The translations under genes and the position numbers were made by a program. Source: Deinococcales bacterium (GTDB lineage Bacteria > Deinococcota > Deinococci > Deinococcales > JAAFIG01). From it: a stretch of DNA of 37,232 nucleotides. This document shows, piece by piece, positions 26,501-35,197 of the stretch. Location of the stretch: contig JANYHH010000044.1 in assembly GCA_025359505.1 (NCBI GenBank), positions 1 through 37,232 on the forward strand, read 5' to 3'. Position 1 is the first letter of the stretch; each line of letters opens with the position of its first letter. A model generated the notes under the pieces. That model saw only the letters and a program-made list of their open reading frames with translations, did no database searches and was not told the origin of the DNA.

Positions 26501-27211
26501 CGGCTGGTGATGCCAGTCAAACGACCCAAATCTGACTCGAGCCTTGGCAGGTAAATCTGCACAATAGCGCCGGGCGAACTCGAGCGGATCATCGAAATCG
26601 GCTTTGTAATACGAAAACAACCTCGGCAGCCAGACGGTCTCGCCCTCGAGCCGAGCACTGTGCAAATAACTCGCTGTGGCTAGCTCCAACTGCGCCTCGA
26701 GTTTCGCGGGTTCGTACACGCGAATCGGCGGGCAGGACAACGCACCGCAGTTCAGCGCGAAGTGAATTCGCGCATCAAGCGGCAAGACAATGTTGGCTCG
26801 AGGGTCGGCGGCTGCGAACGGTTCTCGGCTGAGAAACGCGGCGCGGTTGCCGCGCAGCACGCCATGCTCGATATCGTTGAGACTGAAATTCAACCCAGAC
26901 ACGCGCTATGCGAAGGTTTGAAAGAACCCAACTCGCTCGAGTACGGTTTCCTGTATCTCAGCCGCGTGCAGCGCGTGTAGGGACAGCGCGTTGTACAGGT
27001 TCAACCAAAACGCCCTCGCCTCGAGTTTGGTGATCGGCGCGTCGAAGCTCGAGTGAGAAAGGAGCGTTTACTCCCCAGTCCGCGCTGCCTCGAGCGCGTC
27101 TGTCGCGCTGATCGGTTGCGTGCCACCCGCGTTGAGCATGGTCAGCTTGGTGCACACCAAGCCAGAGCGCAGCGAGCGCCCGACCGTCCACAAATCGCGC
27201 CAAAAGCCCAT
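26501..27211 (-). pseudogene. DUF547 protein gene broken by two in-frame stop codons
   Basis: From the ATG at 27211 one unbroken reading frame yields MGFWRDLWTVGRSLR through the family signatures ARAFWLNLYNALSLHAL, NDIEHGVLRGN and IHFALNCGALSCPPIRVYEP, all typical of DUF547. It is interrupted by TAA at 27070-27068 and TAG at 26908-26906, with no frameshift. The C-terminus (GSFDW) meets the convergent phosphoribosyltransferase stop, and the frame continues into that gene without its own stop. Nonsense decay is the simplest reading; sequencing error or readthrough are alternatives. Confidence 0.78.
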
Positions 27212-27273
27212 GTTCGCTAAAGTTTACCTGCGAAGCGCGGGTCAAATACCGCGTTCCTCATCTGGTTTTTTGA

Positions 27274-27279
27274 GATAAT
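27274..27279 (+). promoter_or_regulatory. -10 box for the S41-type gene, probably leaderless
   Basis: GATAAT is followed by CGC and two consecutive GTG codons (27283, 27286), so the transcript would begin at or near the second GTG. No Shine-Dalgarno is present. Confidence 0.45.
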
Positions 27280-27282
27280 CGC

Positions 27283-28473
27283 GTGGTGACGTTGCGTTTT
27301 CTTTGCCTAACCATCTTCGCGCTCGGTTCCGCGCTCGCCAGCCCAGCCAGTGCGCTCGTCGGGCAGTACCTCGAGTTCGTCACCAAGTACCACGTCGACG
27401 CCGACAGCATCAACGCCAGCACGTTAAGGGCGCAGCTCGAGGCGATGCTGACCCAGCGCTGCGGCAAAGACGCGAGTTGCCCGACGACGGCAATTTATAG
27501 CGACCTCAAAGCGTTGACGAAAACCCTGCCCGATGCCAGCTCGAGCTTCTTGTCACCGATTGATCTCAGGCAGCTTGTCACCAGCGCACAGAGTTACTCG
27601 CTCGGCGTGGAACTGCGCGGTGAGATCGTCTACCGCGTCGCACCCGACTCGAGCGCCGCTCAACTTGGATTGAGACGCGGCGATCAGGTCAGTGCCGCGA
27701 CCCGCGAGGGTGTTTCAGTCAACCTCGGCTCGAGTTTCAGCGACGCCAAGCCGATCACCGTGCGCTTGGAGCGCGACGGCAAGCCGCTCGAGCTGAGCCT
27801 GACGCCCGGTCTTGGGTTGCAAGCCCTGCTGCTGACCCCAGAAGCTAAGCTGCTTGATGCCAGCACCGCTTATCTGCGTATCCCGAGCTTCCGCGTGCCG
27901 GGGACAGCCAGCCGCATTCACAGCCTGCTCTCGAGCTTGCAAAGCCGCAACCCAAAAGGCTTGATCGTCGATTTGCGCTTTAATACCGGCGGGTACTTGG
28001 ACGAAGCGCTGCTGACCCTTGCCGGGTTCCAGCCTGACGGTGCGGTGATGCAACTCCAATCGCGCAGCGCCACCAGCACCTACAGCCTCAGAGCGGGCGG
28101 CGTCGAAACCATCGTTGGTGAGAGCATCAAACGCAGCGCCGTCAGCTTCGCCGTGCGCTGGCAAACTCAGGCGGTGATCCTGATGAACTCAAGTTCCTCG
28201 AGCGCCAGCGAGGTCTTCGCGCTCATCATGAAACGCGGCGGCTCGAGCATCGTCGGTGAGCCGAGCGCCGGACGCGCCCGCTACGCCGCGCTGCCAATTA
28301 AGCTCAGCGACGGCAGTGAATTGCGCCTTGCTGTGACGCGCAACGCCTACCCGAACGGCGACCCGTTCCCGCAAAACGTCACGCCGACCGAGCAGGTCAA
28401 AGACGATCCGACGCTGCTCAATAAAGGCGCTGACCCCGTGCTCGAGGCGGCGGTCAAACTGCTCGAGAAGTGA
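27283..28473 (+). CDS. S41-family (C-terminal-processing) peptidase-like protein
   Basis: 396 residues with a signal peptide (LRFLCLTIFALGSALASPASA). A PDZ-like domain (residues about 105-170, with AAQLGLRRGDQV) precedes the S41 core: YLRIPSFRVPGTASRI, GLIVDLRFNTGGYLDEAL, and VILMNSSSSSASEVFALIM with the nucleophile Ser. The usual GEKTFGKG-type segment reads VGEPSAGRARYA, so the general-base Lys of CtpA appears replaced by Arg. It may be inactive or use another mechanism. GTG 27283 or 27286. Confidence 0.85.
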   Translation: MVTLRFLCLTIFALGSALASPASALVGQYLEFVTKYHVDADSINASTLRAQLEAMLTQRCGKDASCPTTAIYSDLKALTKTLPDASSSFLSPIDLRQLVTSAQSYSLGVELRGEIVYRVAPDSSAAQLGLRRGDQVSAATREGVSVNLGSSFSDAKPITVRLERDGKPLELSLTPGLGLQALLLTPEAKLLDASTAYLRIPSFRVPGTASRIHSLLSSLQSRNPKGLIVDLRFNTGGYLDEALLTLAGFQPDGAVMQLQSRSATSTYSLRAGGVETIVGESIKRSAVSFAVRWQTQAVILMNSSSSSASEVFALIMKRGGSSIVGEPSAGRARYAALPIKLSDGSELRLAVTRNAYPNGDPFPQNVTPTEQVKDDPTLLNKGADPVLEAAVKLLEK

Positions 28474-28503
28474 AGCGGCTCGAGGAGCTGATTGAGGCAT
28501 GAC

Positions 28504-28531
28504 TTCAGCTAGAATTCAGCTAGAATTCAGC
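28504..28531 (+). promoter_or_regulatory. Tandem 11-bp repeat containing two TAGAAT -10-like boxes
   Basis: TTCAGCTAGAA occurs twice in direct tandem, then TTCAGC again. TAGAAT appears at 28510-28515 and 28521-28526, just before the HEAT-repeat gene. A duplicated promoter element is likely. Confidence 0.4.
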
Positions 28532-28547
28532 GCAATCGAGCGCGATC

Positions 28548-29327
28548 ATGGCGAGTATGTCAGTTGAATCACCCCGCCGTTGGTCAGGAGCTTTCGTGAA
28601 CCGATCCACTGAACGAAACGCGCTGTTTGACCCCGATAAAAACGTTCGTCATCAACGGGCGTTGCAACTCGGTACGCAGCAAACCGTGTCTGAGTTGCCC
28701 AATATTCTCGAGCAACTGAGCGTAGAAAGCGATTTCTTCGTGCGCGAGACCCTGATCTGGGCGATTGTCCGCATGGGCCAGCCCGCGATTGAACCGACGA
28801 TTGCTCTGCTCGGATACATCGCGCCGCAAGCGAGGTTGTTAGCCGCACAAGCCCTCGGTAAAATCGGTGATCCAAGCGCTGTACCAGCGCTTCTCAACGC
28901 ACTGCCAGACGATGATCTCGAGGTCAAAAGGCGCGTGATTTACAGTTTAGGGCAACTCGGAGATGCGCGGGCCTTGCCCGCACTGCTCGAGTTACTGTTG
29001 GACTCAAACAGTGAGTTGAAATCAACCGTGACAACGGCTTTGCGCGAGGTTGGTCAACGCGATCCTTTGATGCTCAGTCAGGGTTTGCAGCATGCAAAAT
29101 GGCAAGTCAGGGAGCAAATTGCCGACGTGCTGGGGTTGATCGGCGATGTTGCGGCTGTTCCTAGTCTCGAGCGTGCCATCGCAGATCCGCACGAGCAGGT
29201 CAGGTTCGCAGTGCTGACTGCTTTGGGACACCTTGGACAAGTCAGTGGAGTTTTGAGCGCTGCTTTGCAGGACTCGAGTTTCCAAGTGCGAACGCTGGCA
29301 GCACACTTGCAAAACTCGAGCCTCTAA
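28548..29327 (+). CDS. HEAT-repeat (PBS lyase-like) protein
   Basis: 259 residues made of about six helical repeats of roughly 31 residues. Typical units are RLLAAQALGKIGDPSAVPALLNAL, VKRRVIYSLGQLGDARALPALLELL and VRFAVLTALGHLGQVSGVL. Such PBS-lyase HEAT-like proteins are protein-protein scaffolds; only some act on phycobilins, and nothing else here suggests pigments. ATG 28548 or 28557. No partner evident among the neighbours. Confidence 0.82.
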   Translation: MASMSVESPRRWSGAFVNRSTERNALFDPDKNVRHQRALQLGTQQTVSELPNILEQLSVESDFFVRETLIWAIVRMGQPAIEPTIALLGYIAPQARLLAAQALGKIGDPSAVPALLNALPDDDLEVKRRVIYSLGQLGDARALPALLELLLDSNSELKSTVTTALREVGQRDPLMLSQGLQHAKWQVREQIADVLGLIGDVAAVPSLERAIADPHEQVRFAVLTALGHLGQVSGVLSAALQDSSFQVRTLAAHLQNSSL

Positions 29328-29385
29328 AAAGACAGCATCCTGAACAATGATGTTTTTGCGAGTCTCATCTCGAGCCGCTATTTGC

Positions 29386-30474
29386 TCAAACGTTAAACAG
29401 GAAATTGACCACGTCACCGTCGCGCATCACGTACTCTTTGCCCTCAGACCTCACCCAGCCTTTGGCTTTGGCGTTCGGGATGCTGCCCGCTTCGACCAGT
29501 TTGTCCCACTCGATCACCTCGGCGCGAATGAAGCCGCGCTCGATATCGCTGTGAATCTCGGCGGCGGCTTGCGGCGCTCTCAAACCTTGCTTGATCGTCC
29601 ACGCCCGTACCTCTTTGCCGCCCGCCGTCAGGAAAGTCTGCAAGCCCAGCGCCTTGAATCCGATCTTGACCAGCCGCTCGAGACCGCTCTCGGTCAACCC
29701 CAGCCCCTCGAGAAACTCTGCGGCTTCATCGTCTGAGAGTTCCGCGATTTCGCCTTCGATCTGAGCGCTGATCTTGACGACTTCAGCGCCTTCTTTCGCG
29801 GCGTACTCGCGCACTTGCCGCACCAGATCGTTGTCTTCACTCAGCGTTGCCTCGTCCACATTGGCAACGTAGATCAGTGGCTTGGCAGTGATTAACCCCA
29901 AGTCTTTGGGAACCTCGAGACCAGAGAGTCTGGCGGGAATGCCTTCGGACAGCGGTTTCAGCAATTTCTCAGCCTGCTCGAGCAGTTCCGCATCGTCTTT
30001 GTTGGACTTCGCGGTTTTCTTCAAACGCTCGAGCCGCTTTTCCAAGCCTTGCAAGTCTGCCAGTGCCAGTTCGATGTTGATGACCTCGATATCGTCTAGT
30101 GGACTGACTTTGCCGTTCACATGGATGATGTCGCCGCCCTCGAAGCAGCGCACGACGTGAGCAATCGCGCTGACCTCGCGGATGTGCGCCAGAAACTGAT
30201 TACCCAGTCCCTCGCCTTGCGACGCGCCCTTGACCAAGCCCGCGATGTCGACGAATTCGACGTGCGTCTCCACAATCGGCGGCACATGATCGCCTTTGGT
30301 GTAGAGCTTGCACAGCGCCTGCAAGCGCTCGTCGCGCAAACTGACCATGCCGACGTTCTTGTCAATCGTCGCAAACGGGTAATTGGCACTCAGAGCGCCC
30401 GCCTTCGTGATCGCGTTAAACAGCGTGCTTTTGCCGACGTTCGGCAAGCCGACAATGCCAATTCCAAGTCCCAC
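29386..30474 (-). CDS. ychF: Redox-regulated ATPase YchF (Obg family)
   Basis: 362 residues, standard length. The P-loop IVGLPNVGKSTLFNAI opens the protein. FVDIAGLVKGASQGEGLGNQFL (switch II) and the NVDE of VANVDEATL (in place of NKxD, giving ATP preference) follow, and the C-terminal TGS domain ends GDVVNFLFNV. It binds ribosomes and affects stress responses and start selection. The GTG at 30474 follows GGAGGT at five bases. Confidence 0.96.
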   Translation of the reverse strand: MGLGIGIVGLPNVGKSTLFNAITKAGALSANYPFATIDKNVGMVSLRDERLQALCKLYTKGDHVPPIVETHVEFVDIAGLVKGASQGEGLGNQFLAHIREVSAIAHVVRCFEGGDIIHVNGKVSPLDDIEVINIELALADLQGLEKRLERLKKTAKSNKDDAELLEQAEKLLKPLSEGIPARLSGLEVPKDLGLITAKPLIYVANVDEATLSEDNDLVRQVREYAAKEGAEVVKISAQIEGEIAELSDDEAAEFLEGLGLTESGLERLVKIGFKALGLQTFLTAGGKEVRAWTIKQGLRAPQAAAEIHSDIERGFIRAEVIEWDKLVEAGSIPNAKAKGWVRSEGKEYVMRDGDVVNFLFNV

Positions 30475-30595
30475 TTTAGACCTCCACGCACCTCTTCAAC
30501 TCGAGGCGCAAACCTGCGAAGTATACGCGCTGCCGCCGCGTGCAGGCAAAGCCCGAGGGCGGATTGCGGATTGGCTCGAGCCTCGCACGGTGTTC

Positions 30596-30804
30596 GTAGG
30601 GGCGCAGCGACCCAGCCCGCAGGTGCATGATTTGCGGTCAAGACAACATGTTGCGCCCGCCACTAGAGGACAATGATGCGTGCGTGTCTCGAGACTCAAG
30701 GGCGCGTGGTCGTTGTACCGTTGCACAAGGCGAATATGCAGTTCGCCCCTACTGCAAACGCTCGAGCCATACACGATTTATCAACGGGGCGCAACGCGTT
30801 GCGC
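30596..30804. repeat. Cluster of palindromes in the ychF to vWA gap
   Basis: The 445-bp gap at 30475-30919 has no gene. GTAGGGGCG (30596-30604) is complementary to CGCCCCTAC (30744-30752). Inside are a diverged copy of the 1827/1865 repeat (30609-30644), the palindrome CAACATGTTG (30644-30653) and the stem GGCGAA/TTCGCC (30729-30747). A perfect 16-bp palindrome, GCGCAACGCGTTGCGC, lies at 30789-30804. The arms match the 17449-17476 palindrome family. Confidence 0.6.
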
Positions 30805-30919
30805 GTGCCACGATAACGACACCGCACATCCTCGAGACCTTTCCTCGAGCCTAGCGCCGCGAATATCTGGGAACGCTTCGCAGCCTCACGCCGTATGATG
30901 AGCCGCAACGGAGGTCATT

Positions 30920-32269
30920 TTGATTCAGGTATCGCTCACGCCGCACCGCAATTACCTTCGCGCTTCGCCCGAGGGCAGCGCGGAGACGCAGAAACTGTTT
31001 TTGCTGGCGCAACTCACCCCGCAGGTCACGGCTAAAGGCGCTTTGGGTCTAACGTTCGTCGTGGACACCTCGGGCAGCATGCGCGAGAAAGTGCAGGGTG
31101 GCAAAACCAAGCTCGAGCTGCTGATCGAAAGCTTGCGGAGCTTGCTTAACAGCTCGGACATTGGCGTGGACGATCAACTGAGCATCGTGCAATTCGACGA
31201 TGACGCCAGCACCGTGACCGCGCCGACGGGCAACCGTCAGACGCTCTTGAACGGTGTAGAAGCCTTGCGTAAGCACTCTGGTGGCACAATGATGGGCTTG
31301 GGGATGCTCGAGGCGCTTTCCAACGTGCCACGCGGCAATGTCACGCGTAAGGTGTTGCTCTTAACCGACGGTGCGGCCTTTGACGAGGACGCCTGCCGCG
31401 CCGTGACCAGCACCTACGTCGCGCAGAACATCGGCGTGATCGCTGTGGGCGTAGGCGACGATTTCAACGAGGATCTGATGGGCGAGATCGCGGATCGCAC
31501 GGGTGGCCGCGTGATTCACGTGGTCGCGCAGAACGCCTCGCCGCCCGCCAGCGTCAACGCCAACGACTTGCCAACGGTGCTGGGTGACGCCTTCAAACGC
31601 GCCGCTTCGGAAGTCATCACGAACCTCGAGTTCGCGGTGCGCGGCGTCAAAGGCGTGACGCTGGATCGCGTGACCCGCGTGTACCCGTTCTTAGCTGAGT
31701 CCGAACTCGTGCCGTTTCAGGGCGGCGCGAAGAGCAAGGCGGGTAATCTCGAGTCTGGCGACCAGACCGCGTTTCTATTGGAGTTGACTCTACCACCGCG
31801 CCCACCGGCGAGGGTGCGAATCGCGCAGATCGGCTTGACTTTCGATGTCCCCGGTGAGGGTCGGCGCGGCGAGATTCCGCCCGTCGATGTCGTCGTCGAG
31901 TTCACCTTCGACGAGGGCGCGACCGCCAGCGTCAACCCGACGGTGATGGGTTACGTGCAGCAGCGTAACTTGGAGGGGCTGGTCAAGCAGGCGGCGGCGC
32001 AGGCGCAAACCAACCCGCAGGCGGCAGCCAAAACGATTGAGCTGGCAAGGGCCATGACCGTCAAGCTTGGCAACGCCGCGATGACGCAGGTGCTGGATAA
32101 AGCCAGTGCGGAACTCAGCAGCGGGCAAGGCATCAGCGCGGGCACAGCCAAAACCATCAAGATGGGCGCGAAAACCCAGACGATCAAGGTCGGCGGCCCG
32201 CAAAACGACCCCTCGAGCGGCGGCGGCCTGCCATCGGACGAGGAGATTCGCAAGCTGACGGGCGCGTAA
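30920..32269 (+). CDS. von Willebrand factor A domain protein
   Basis: 449 residues. The vWA domain covers about 42-220. The metal-site motif is LTFVVDTSGSMRE (Asp49, Ser51, Ser53), and KVLLLTDGAAFDEDA carries the later conserved Asp. A beta-rich domain follows (about 230-335), then a helical region. The tail near 409-425 reads TAKTIKMGAKTQTIKVG, two similar Thr-containing steps. TTG start at 30920 with GGAGGT four bases before it. A TATGAT box lies at 30894. First of four co-directional genes with FHA, PP2C and kinase products. Similar vWA/PP2C/kinase groupings are known as TerY-type triads; whether this belongs there is not established by eye. Confidence 0.88.
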   Translation: MIQVSLTPHRNYLRASPEGSAETQKLFLLAQLTPQVTAKGALGLTFVVDTSGSMREKVQGGKTKLELLIESLRSLLNSSDIGVDDQLSIVQFDDDASTVTAPTGNRQTLLNGVEALRKHSGGTMMGLGMLEALSNVPRGNVTRKVLLLTDGAAFDEDACRAVTSTYVAQNIGVIAVGVGDDFNEDLMGEIADRTGGRVIHVVAQNASPPASVNANDLPTVLGDAFKRAASEVITNLEFAVRGVKGVTLDRVTRVYPFLAESELVPFQGGAKSKAGNLESGDQTAFLLELTLPPRPPARVRIAQIGLTFDVPGEGRRGEIPPVDVVVEFTFDEGATASVNPTVMGYVQQRNLEGLVKQAAAQAQTNPQAAAKTIELARAMTVKLGNAAMTQVLDKASAELSSGQGISAGTAKTIKMGAKTQTIKVGGPQNDPSSGGGLPSDEEIRKLTGA

Positions 32270-32357
32270 CGCCTCAAGACTGGTCGATCATCGCGTCAAA
32301 TGCCGTACCAATGTTCACTCGAGCGGGTAAAATCGCTTTAACTCAAAAGGAGTCACC

Positions 32358-33137
32358 ATGATTGTCTGTCACGTTTGCGGCACTGAGAACCCCGATGGCG
32401 CGAAGTTCTGCGAGGGCTGCGGTGTCGAATTGTCCGCGCCAGTCGCCATGAATACGGGCGACATTGCCGCGCCAGTCATCCCTGCGAGCATGCCGCCCGT
32501 CGCGGAAACCCCCGCGTTCACCAGCACTGTCCCCGTCGAACTGCCGCCACTCGAGGCGGGCGCTCCGCAAATGCCAGTGTTGTTAGATGCGCCAGCAGAC
32601 AGCGCTCCGATGGACGTGGCGGCTGAGCAACCCTCGCCAGCCACGTCGATCGAAATGCCGCTCGAGCAGATTTTGCCGCCCGCTGCATCAGCGATTGAAC
32701 CAGACATCAAAGCGACGATGCCCGACACGATGCTGCCGGCCATGCAACCGCCAGCCGTTGCCACGGTCGAAGCCCCGAGCACCCCGACGCTGGCGCGGCT
32801 CGTGCCCAGAGCCATCGGCGCGACCCCAAGCGATGGTTACGTGCTGAACAACACCAACATGGTCGTCGGGCGCTTTGACCCGAGTGCGGGCCCGGTCGAC
32901 ATCGATCTCGGTGGTCAGACTGGCGAGGGCTATATCTCGAGGCGTCACGCCGAGCTGTTTTTGCAAGGCAGCGCGTGGATGGTCAGAGATCTGGGCAGCA
33001 CCAACGGGGTGTACATTAAAAAAGCCGGTCAGGGTCAGTACAGTCCGCGCCTGATCGAACCCGCTGCCCTGAGCGACGGCGACGAAGTGGCGTTCGGCAA
33101 CGTCAAGTTCTTGTTCATGAACTCGAGCAAAGCCTGA
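32358..33137 (+). CDS. Zinc-ribbon and FHA domain protein
   Basis: 259 residues. An N-terminal zinc ribbon has Cys4, Cys7, Cys18, Cys21 (VCHVCGTENPDGAKFCEGCG). A 130-residue Pro/Ala/Met-rich linker follows, then a C-terminal FHA domain: MVVGRFDPSA near 170, ISRRHAELFLQ near 192, VRDLGSTNGVYI near 210. All phospho-threonine-contacting residues (Arg, Ser-Arg-Arg-His, Asn) are in place. It should read phospho-Thr marks, presumably from the kinase in this locus. AAGGAG precedes the ATG. A TAAAAT box at 32328-32333 could give it its own promoter. Confidence 0.93.
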   Translation: MIVCHVCGTENPDGAKFCEGCGVELSAPVAMNTGDIAAPVIPASMPPVAETPAFTSTVPVELPPLEAGAPQMPVLLDAPADSAPMDVAAEQPSPATSIEMPLEQILPPAASAIEPDIKATMPDTMLPAMQPPAVATVEAPSTPTLARLVPRAIGATPSDGYVLNNTNMVVGRFDPSAGPVDIDLGGQTGEGYISRRHAELFLQGSAWMVRDLGSTNGVYIKKAGQGQYSPRLIEPAALSDGDEVAFGNVKFLFMNSSKA

Positions 33138-33165
33138 TGCACGACGCGGGAGCGCGAGGTCAGGC

Positions 33166-35100
33166 GTGAGTCAAGACGCGCCCGCCCCAGAGGTGGTCGA
33201 GGAAACCGCAGCGGCGACGCCCACAGCCTCGCCGCTCGAGCGGATCGTTGTTGGTGGGGAAACCCTCGAATCGTCCGTGAAGGGCGAGGCTGCACAGCTC
33301 GAGGCTGCACAGCTTGAGTCCGTACAGCTTGAGCCGTCCGTCGCAACTCACGAATCAGCCACGCTCGAGGCGCAAACCGAGGCGATGCTGGCGCTCTCAG
33401 ACCCGTATGCGACGATGGAACTCGAGGATGGCGTCTACATTCCCGACGATGAACTGGGCGAGCCGCCGCAATCGTCGAATCCGCCTGCCGCGCCCGTGGT
33501 GCTGTTAGAGGACGAGCCGCCAGAACTGAAATCGACCAACGTCGAAGACACTCCAGCGCTCACCGAATCCCCGCTCAACCAAACGCCGCTCGAGCCAGCC
33601 GCGTCCGATGCAGACGGTGCGTTTCTAGAAGAGGTCGCGGTCGCACCATCGCTTAGCGCGACCGACACCGTGACCTTGGAGCGCGGCGAGTACCGCGTCA
33701 CAGGCTTCGATGCGGTCGGCCGCAAGCTGGCCATCGCCCCCGATGGTACGGAAGTCGTGATCGCGTCGTACCAGAGCGGCGCTGCCCTGACGCGCTCCTT
33801 ATATCCGCACCCGATGCTGCCGCCGCTGCTGGACGCCGCGACGATCGACACGCGCACTTTAATCGCGCACCCCCGGCTCGAGGGGCGCACATTGGAGGAC
33901 GCGCTGGTCGAAGCTGATCGCCCGAGTGCCTTGAATGCGATCCTCGATTTGGCCCGCTTCAACCGCTACCTCGCCGCGAGGGGCTTCGCGCTGATCGGTT
34001 TGGAGCCGCGAGAGGTGCTGCTGCAACCCACGCGCCTGTCGCGCCTGCCGAGCGTTCGCAGCGTCGGTGACACCGGCCCGGCCGAAGCGCCGCGCTACGG
34101 CGCTCCAGAGCGGGCGGCTGGACTGCCCGTCATCGGCACTGAAGGGGTCTATACGCTCGGTGCGTTGCTGTATCACGCACTCGAGGGTCGGGCGCTCAGC
34201 GAAGGCGAACTGCCCGGTGCTTTCCCGGAACTGCCCGGCGCACCGCAGGCGCTGACGGCGATGCTGGCCCCGACTTCGCAACGCGCCAGCCCGCAGGAAG
34301 CGCTGGACTTACTGACCAAACTTAGTGCAGCCTCTGAGCCGCGCCGCCGCTGGCTGGTCGCCTCGAGCAGCACCGTCGGCATCAGCCCAGACCGCGCCAC
34401 CAACGAGGACAGTTGCGGCGCGTTGCAGCGCCGCGTCTTCGGCGCGGCCGGACACGATAACCTGATGGTGGCCTGCGTGGCCGACGGCATGGGCGGCATG
34501 GCCAGAGGCGAGGATGCCAGTCAAGCGGCCGTGCGCGGCTTTCTGGATTTTGAAACGCTTGAACTGAACCGCGCCGTCGCCGCCAGCGCCGCGCAAGCCG
34601 CCAACGCTCGAGTGATCGAGGCGCTTGAAGGCAAAAGCGGCGGTTGCACCTTCACCGGCGTGATCTGCGACGCGGAGCGCGTGGTTGTCGCGCACGTCGG
34701 CGACACGCGGGCATATTTGGTTTCGGACAGGCTAGTGCAGCAACTGACCGAGGATCACAGTATGGTGATGATGCTCGTCAAAATGGGCGTGATCCCCTTA
34801 GAAGCCGCGCACAACCACCCGGACAGCAACAAGGTCATGCGGGCACTCGGCAGCAACCGCGTGATGCCCCCAGATTACGTCGATACCTTAGAAGTCACCG
34901 TGCGACCCCATGACCGTATCGTCATCATGAGCGACGGCGTGTGGGGCGCGATTGTCCCCAGTGATCTCGAGGAGATGCTGCTGGGGGGGCAGCCGGTGCA
35001 GGACATGGCGGACGCGCTGGTCAGATCCGCGTTGAAGGCTGGTTCGACCGACAACGCGACCGCGCTGGTGCTGTTGTTTGAAGAGCGCGAGGCGCTGTGA
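33166..35100 (+). CDS. Pseudokinase-PP2C fusion protein phosphatase
   Basis: 644 residues. Residues 1-165 are acidic and low-complexity. Residues about 168-390 follow the layout of a protein-kinase C-lobe without the catalytic residues: the catalytic-loop position reads GFALIGLEPREVLLQPT (no HRD), then PRYGAPERAAG in the place of the APE segment, GVYTLGALLYHALEGR and APTSQRASPQEAL. Residues about 397-644 are a full PP2C domain: RATNEDS, VACVADGMGGMARGED, VVAHVGDTRAYLV, IVIMSDGVWGAI, AGSTDNATALVL, with the metal Asp residues intact. Thus a dead kinase module likely senses or docks and the phosphatase removes phosphates. GTG 33166, 28 bp after the FHA gene. Confidence 0.87.
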   Translation: MSQDAPAPEVVEETAAATPTASPLERIVVGGETLESSVKGEAAQLEAAQLESVQLEPSVATHESATLEAQTEAMLALSDPYATMELEDGVYIPDDELGEPPQSSNPPAAPVVLLEDEPPELKSTNVEDTPALTESPLNQTPLEPAASDADGAFLEEVAVAPSLSATDTVTLERGEYRVTGFDAVGRKLAIAPDGTEVVIASYQSGAALTRSLYPHPMLPPLLDAATIDTRTLIAHPRLEGRTLEDALVEADRPSALNAILDLARFNRYLAARGFALIGLEPREVLLQPTRLSRLPSVRSVGDTGPAEAPRYGAPERAAGLPVIGTEGVYTLGALLYHALEGRALSEGELPGAFPELPGAPQALTAMLAPTSQRASPQEALDLLTKLSAASEPRRRWLVASSSTVGISPDRATNEDSCGALQRRVFGAAGHDNLMVACVADGMGGMARGEDASQAAVRGFLDFETLELNRAVAASAAQAANARVIEALEGKSGGCTFTGVICDAERVVVAHVGDTRAYLVSDRLVQQLTEDHSMVMMLVKMGVIPLEAAHNHPDSNKVMRALGSNRVMPPDYVDTLEVTVRPHDRIVIMSDGVWGAIVPSDLEEMLLGGQPVQDMADALVRSALKAGSTDNATALVLLFEEREAL

Positions 35101-35197
35101 GTTTAAACTTAAAAAATACCGTGACACCATCCCTTCATGCGGCTCGAGATATAACGTCTGTAATGAACGGTTTTCTCGAGCTGCCTAAGGATTTGCG

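Noticed and set aside
35101-35197. Promoter for the kinase gene from TATAAC and GTGACA boxes
   Set aside because: The two boxes are 23 bases apart, too far for a standard promoter; not reported as a feature.
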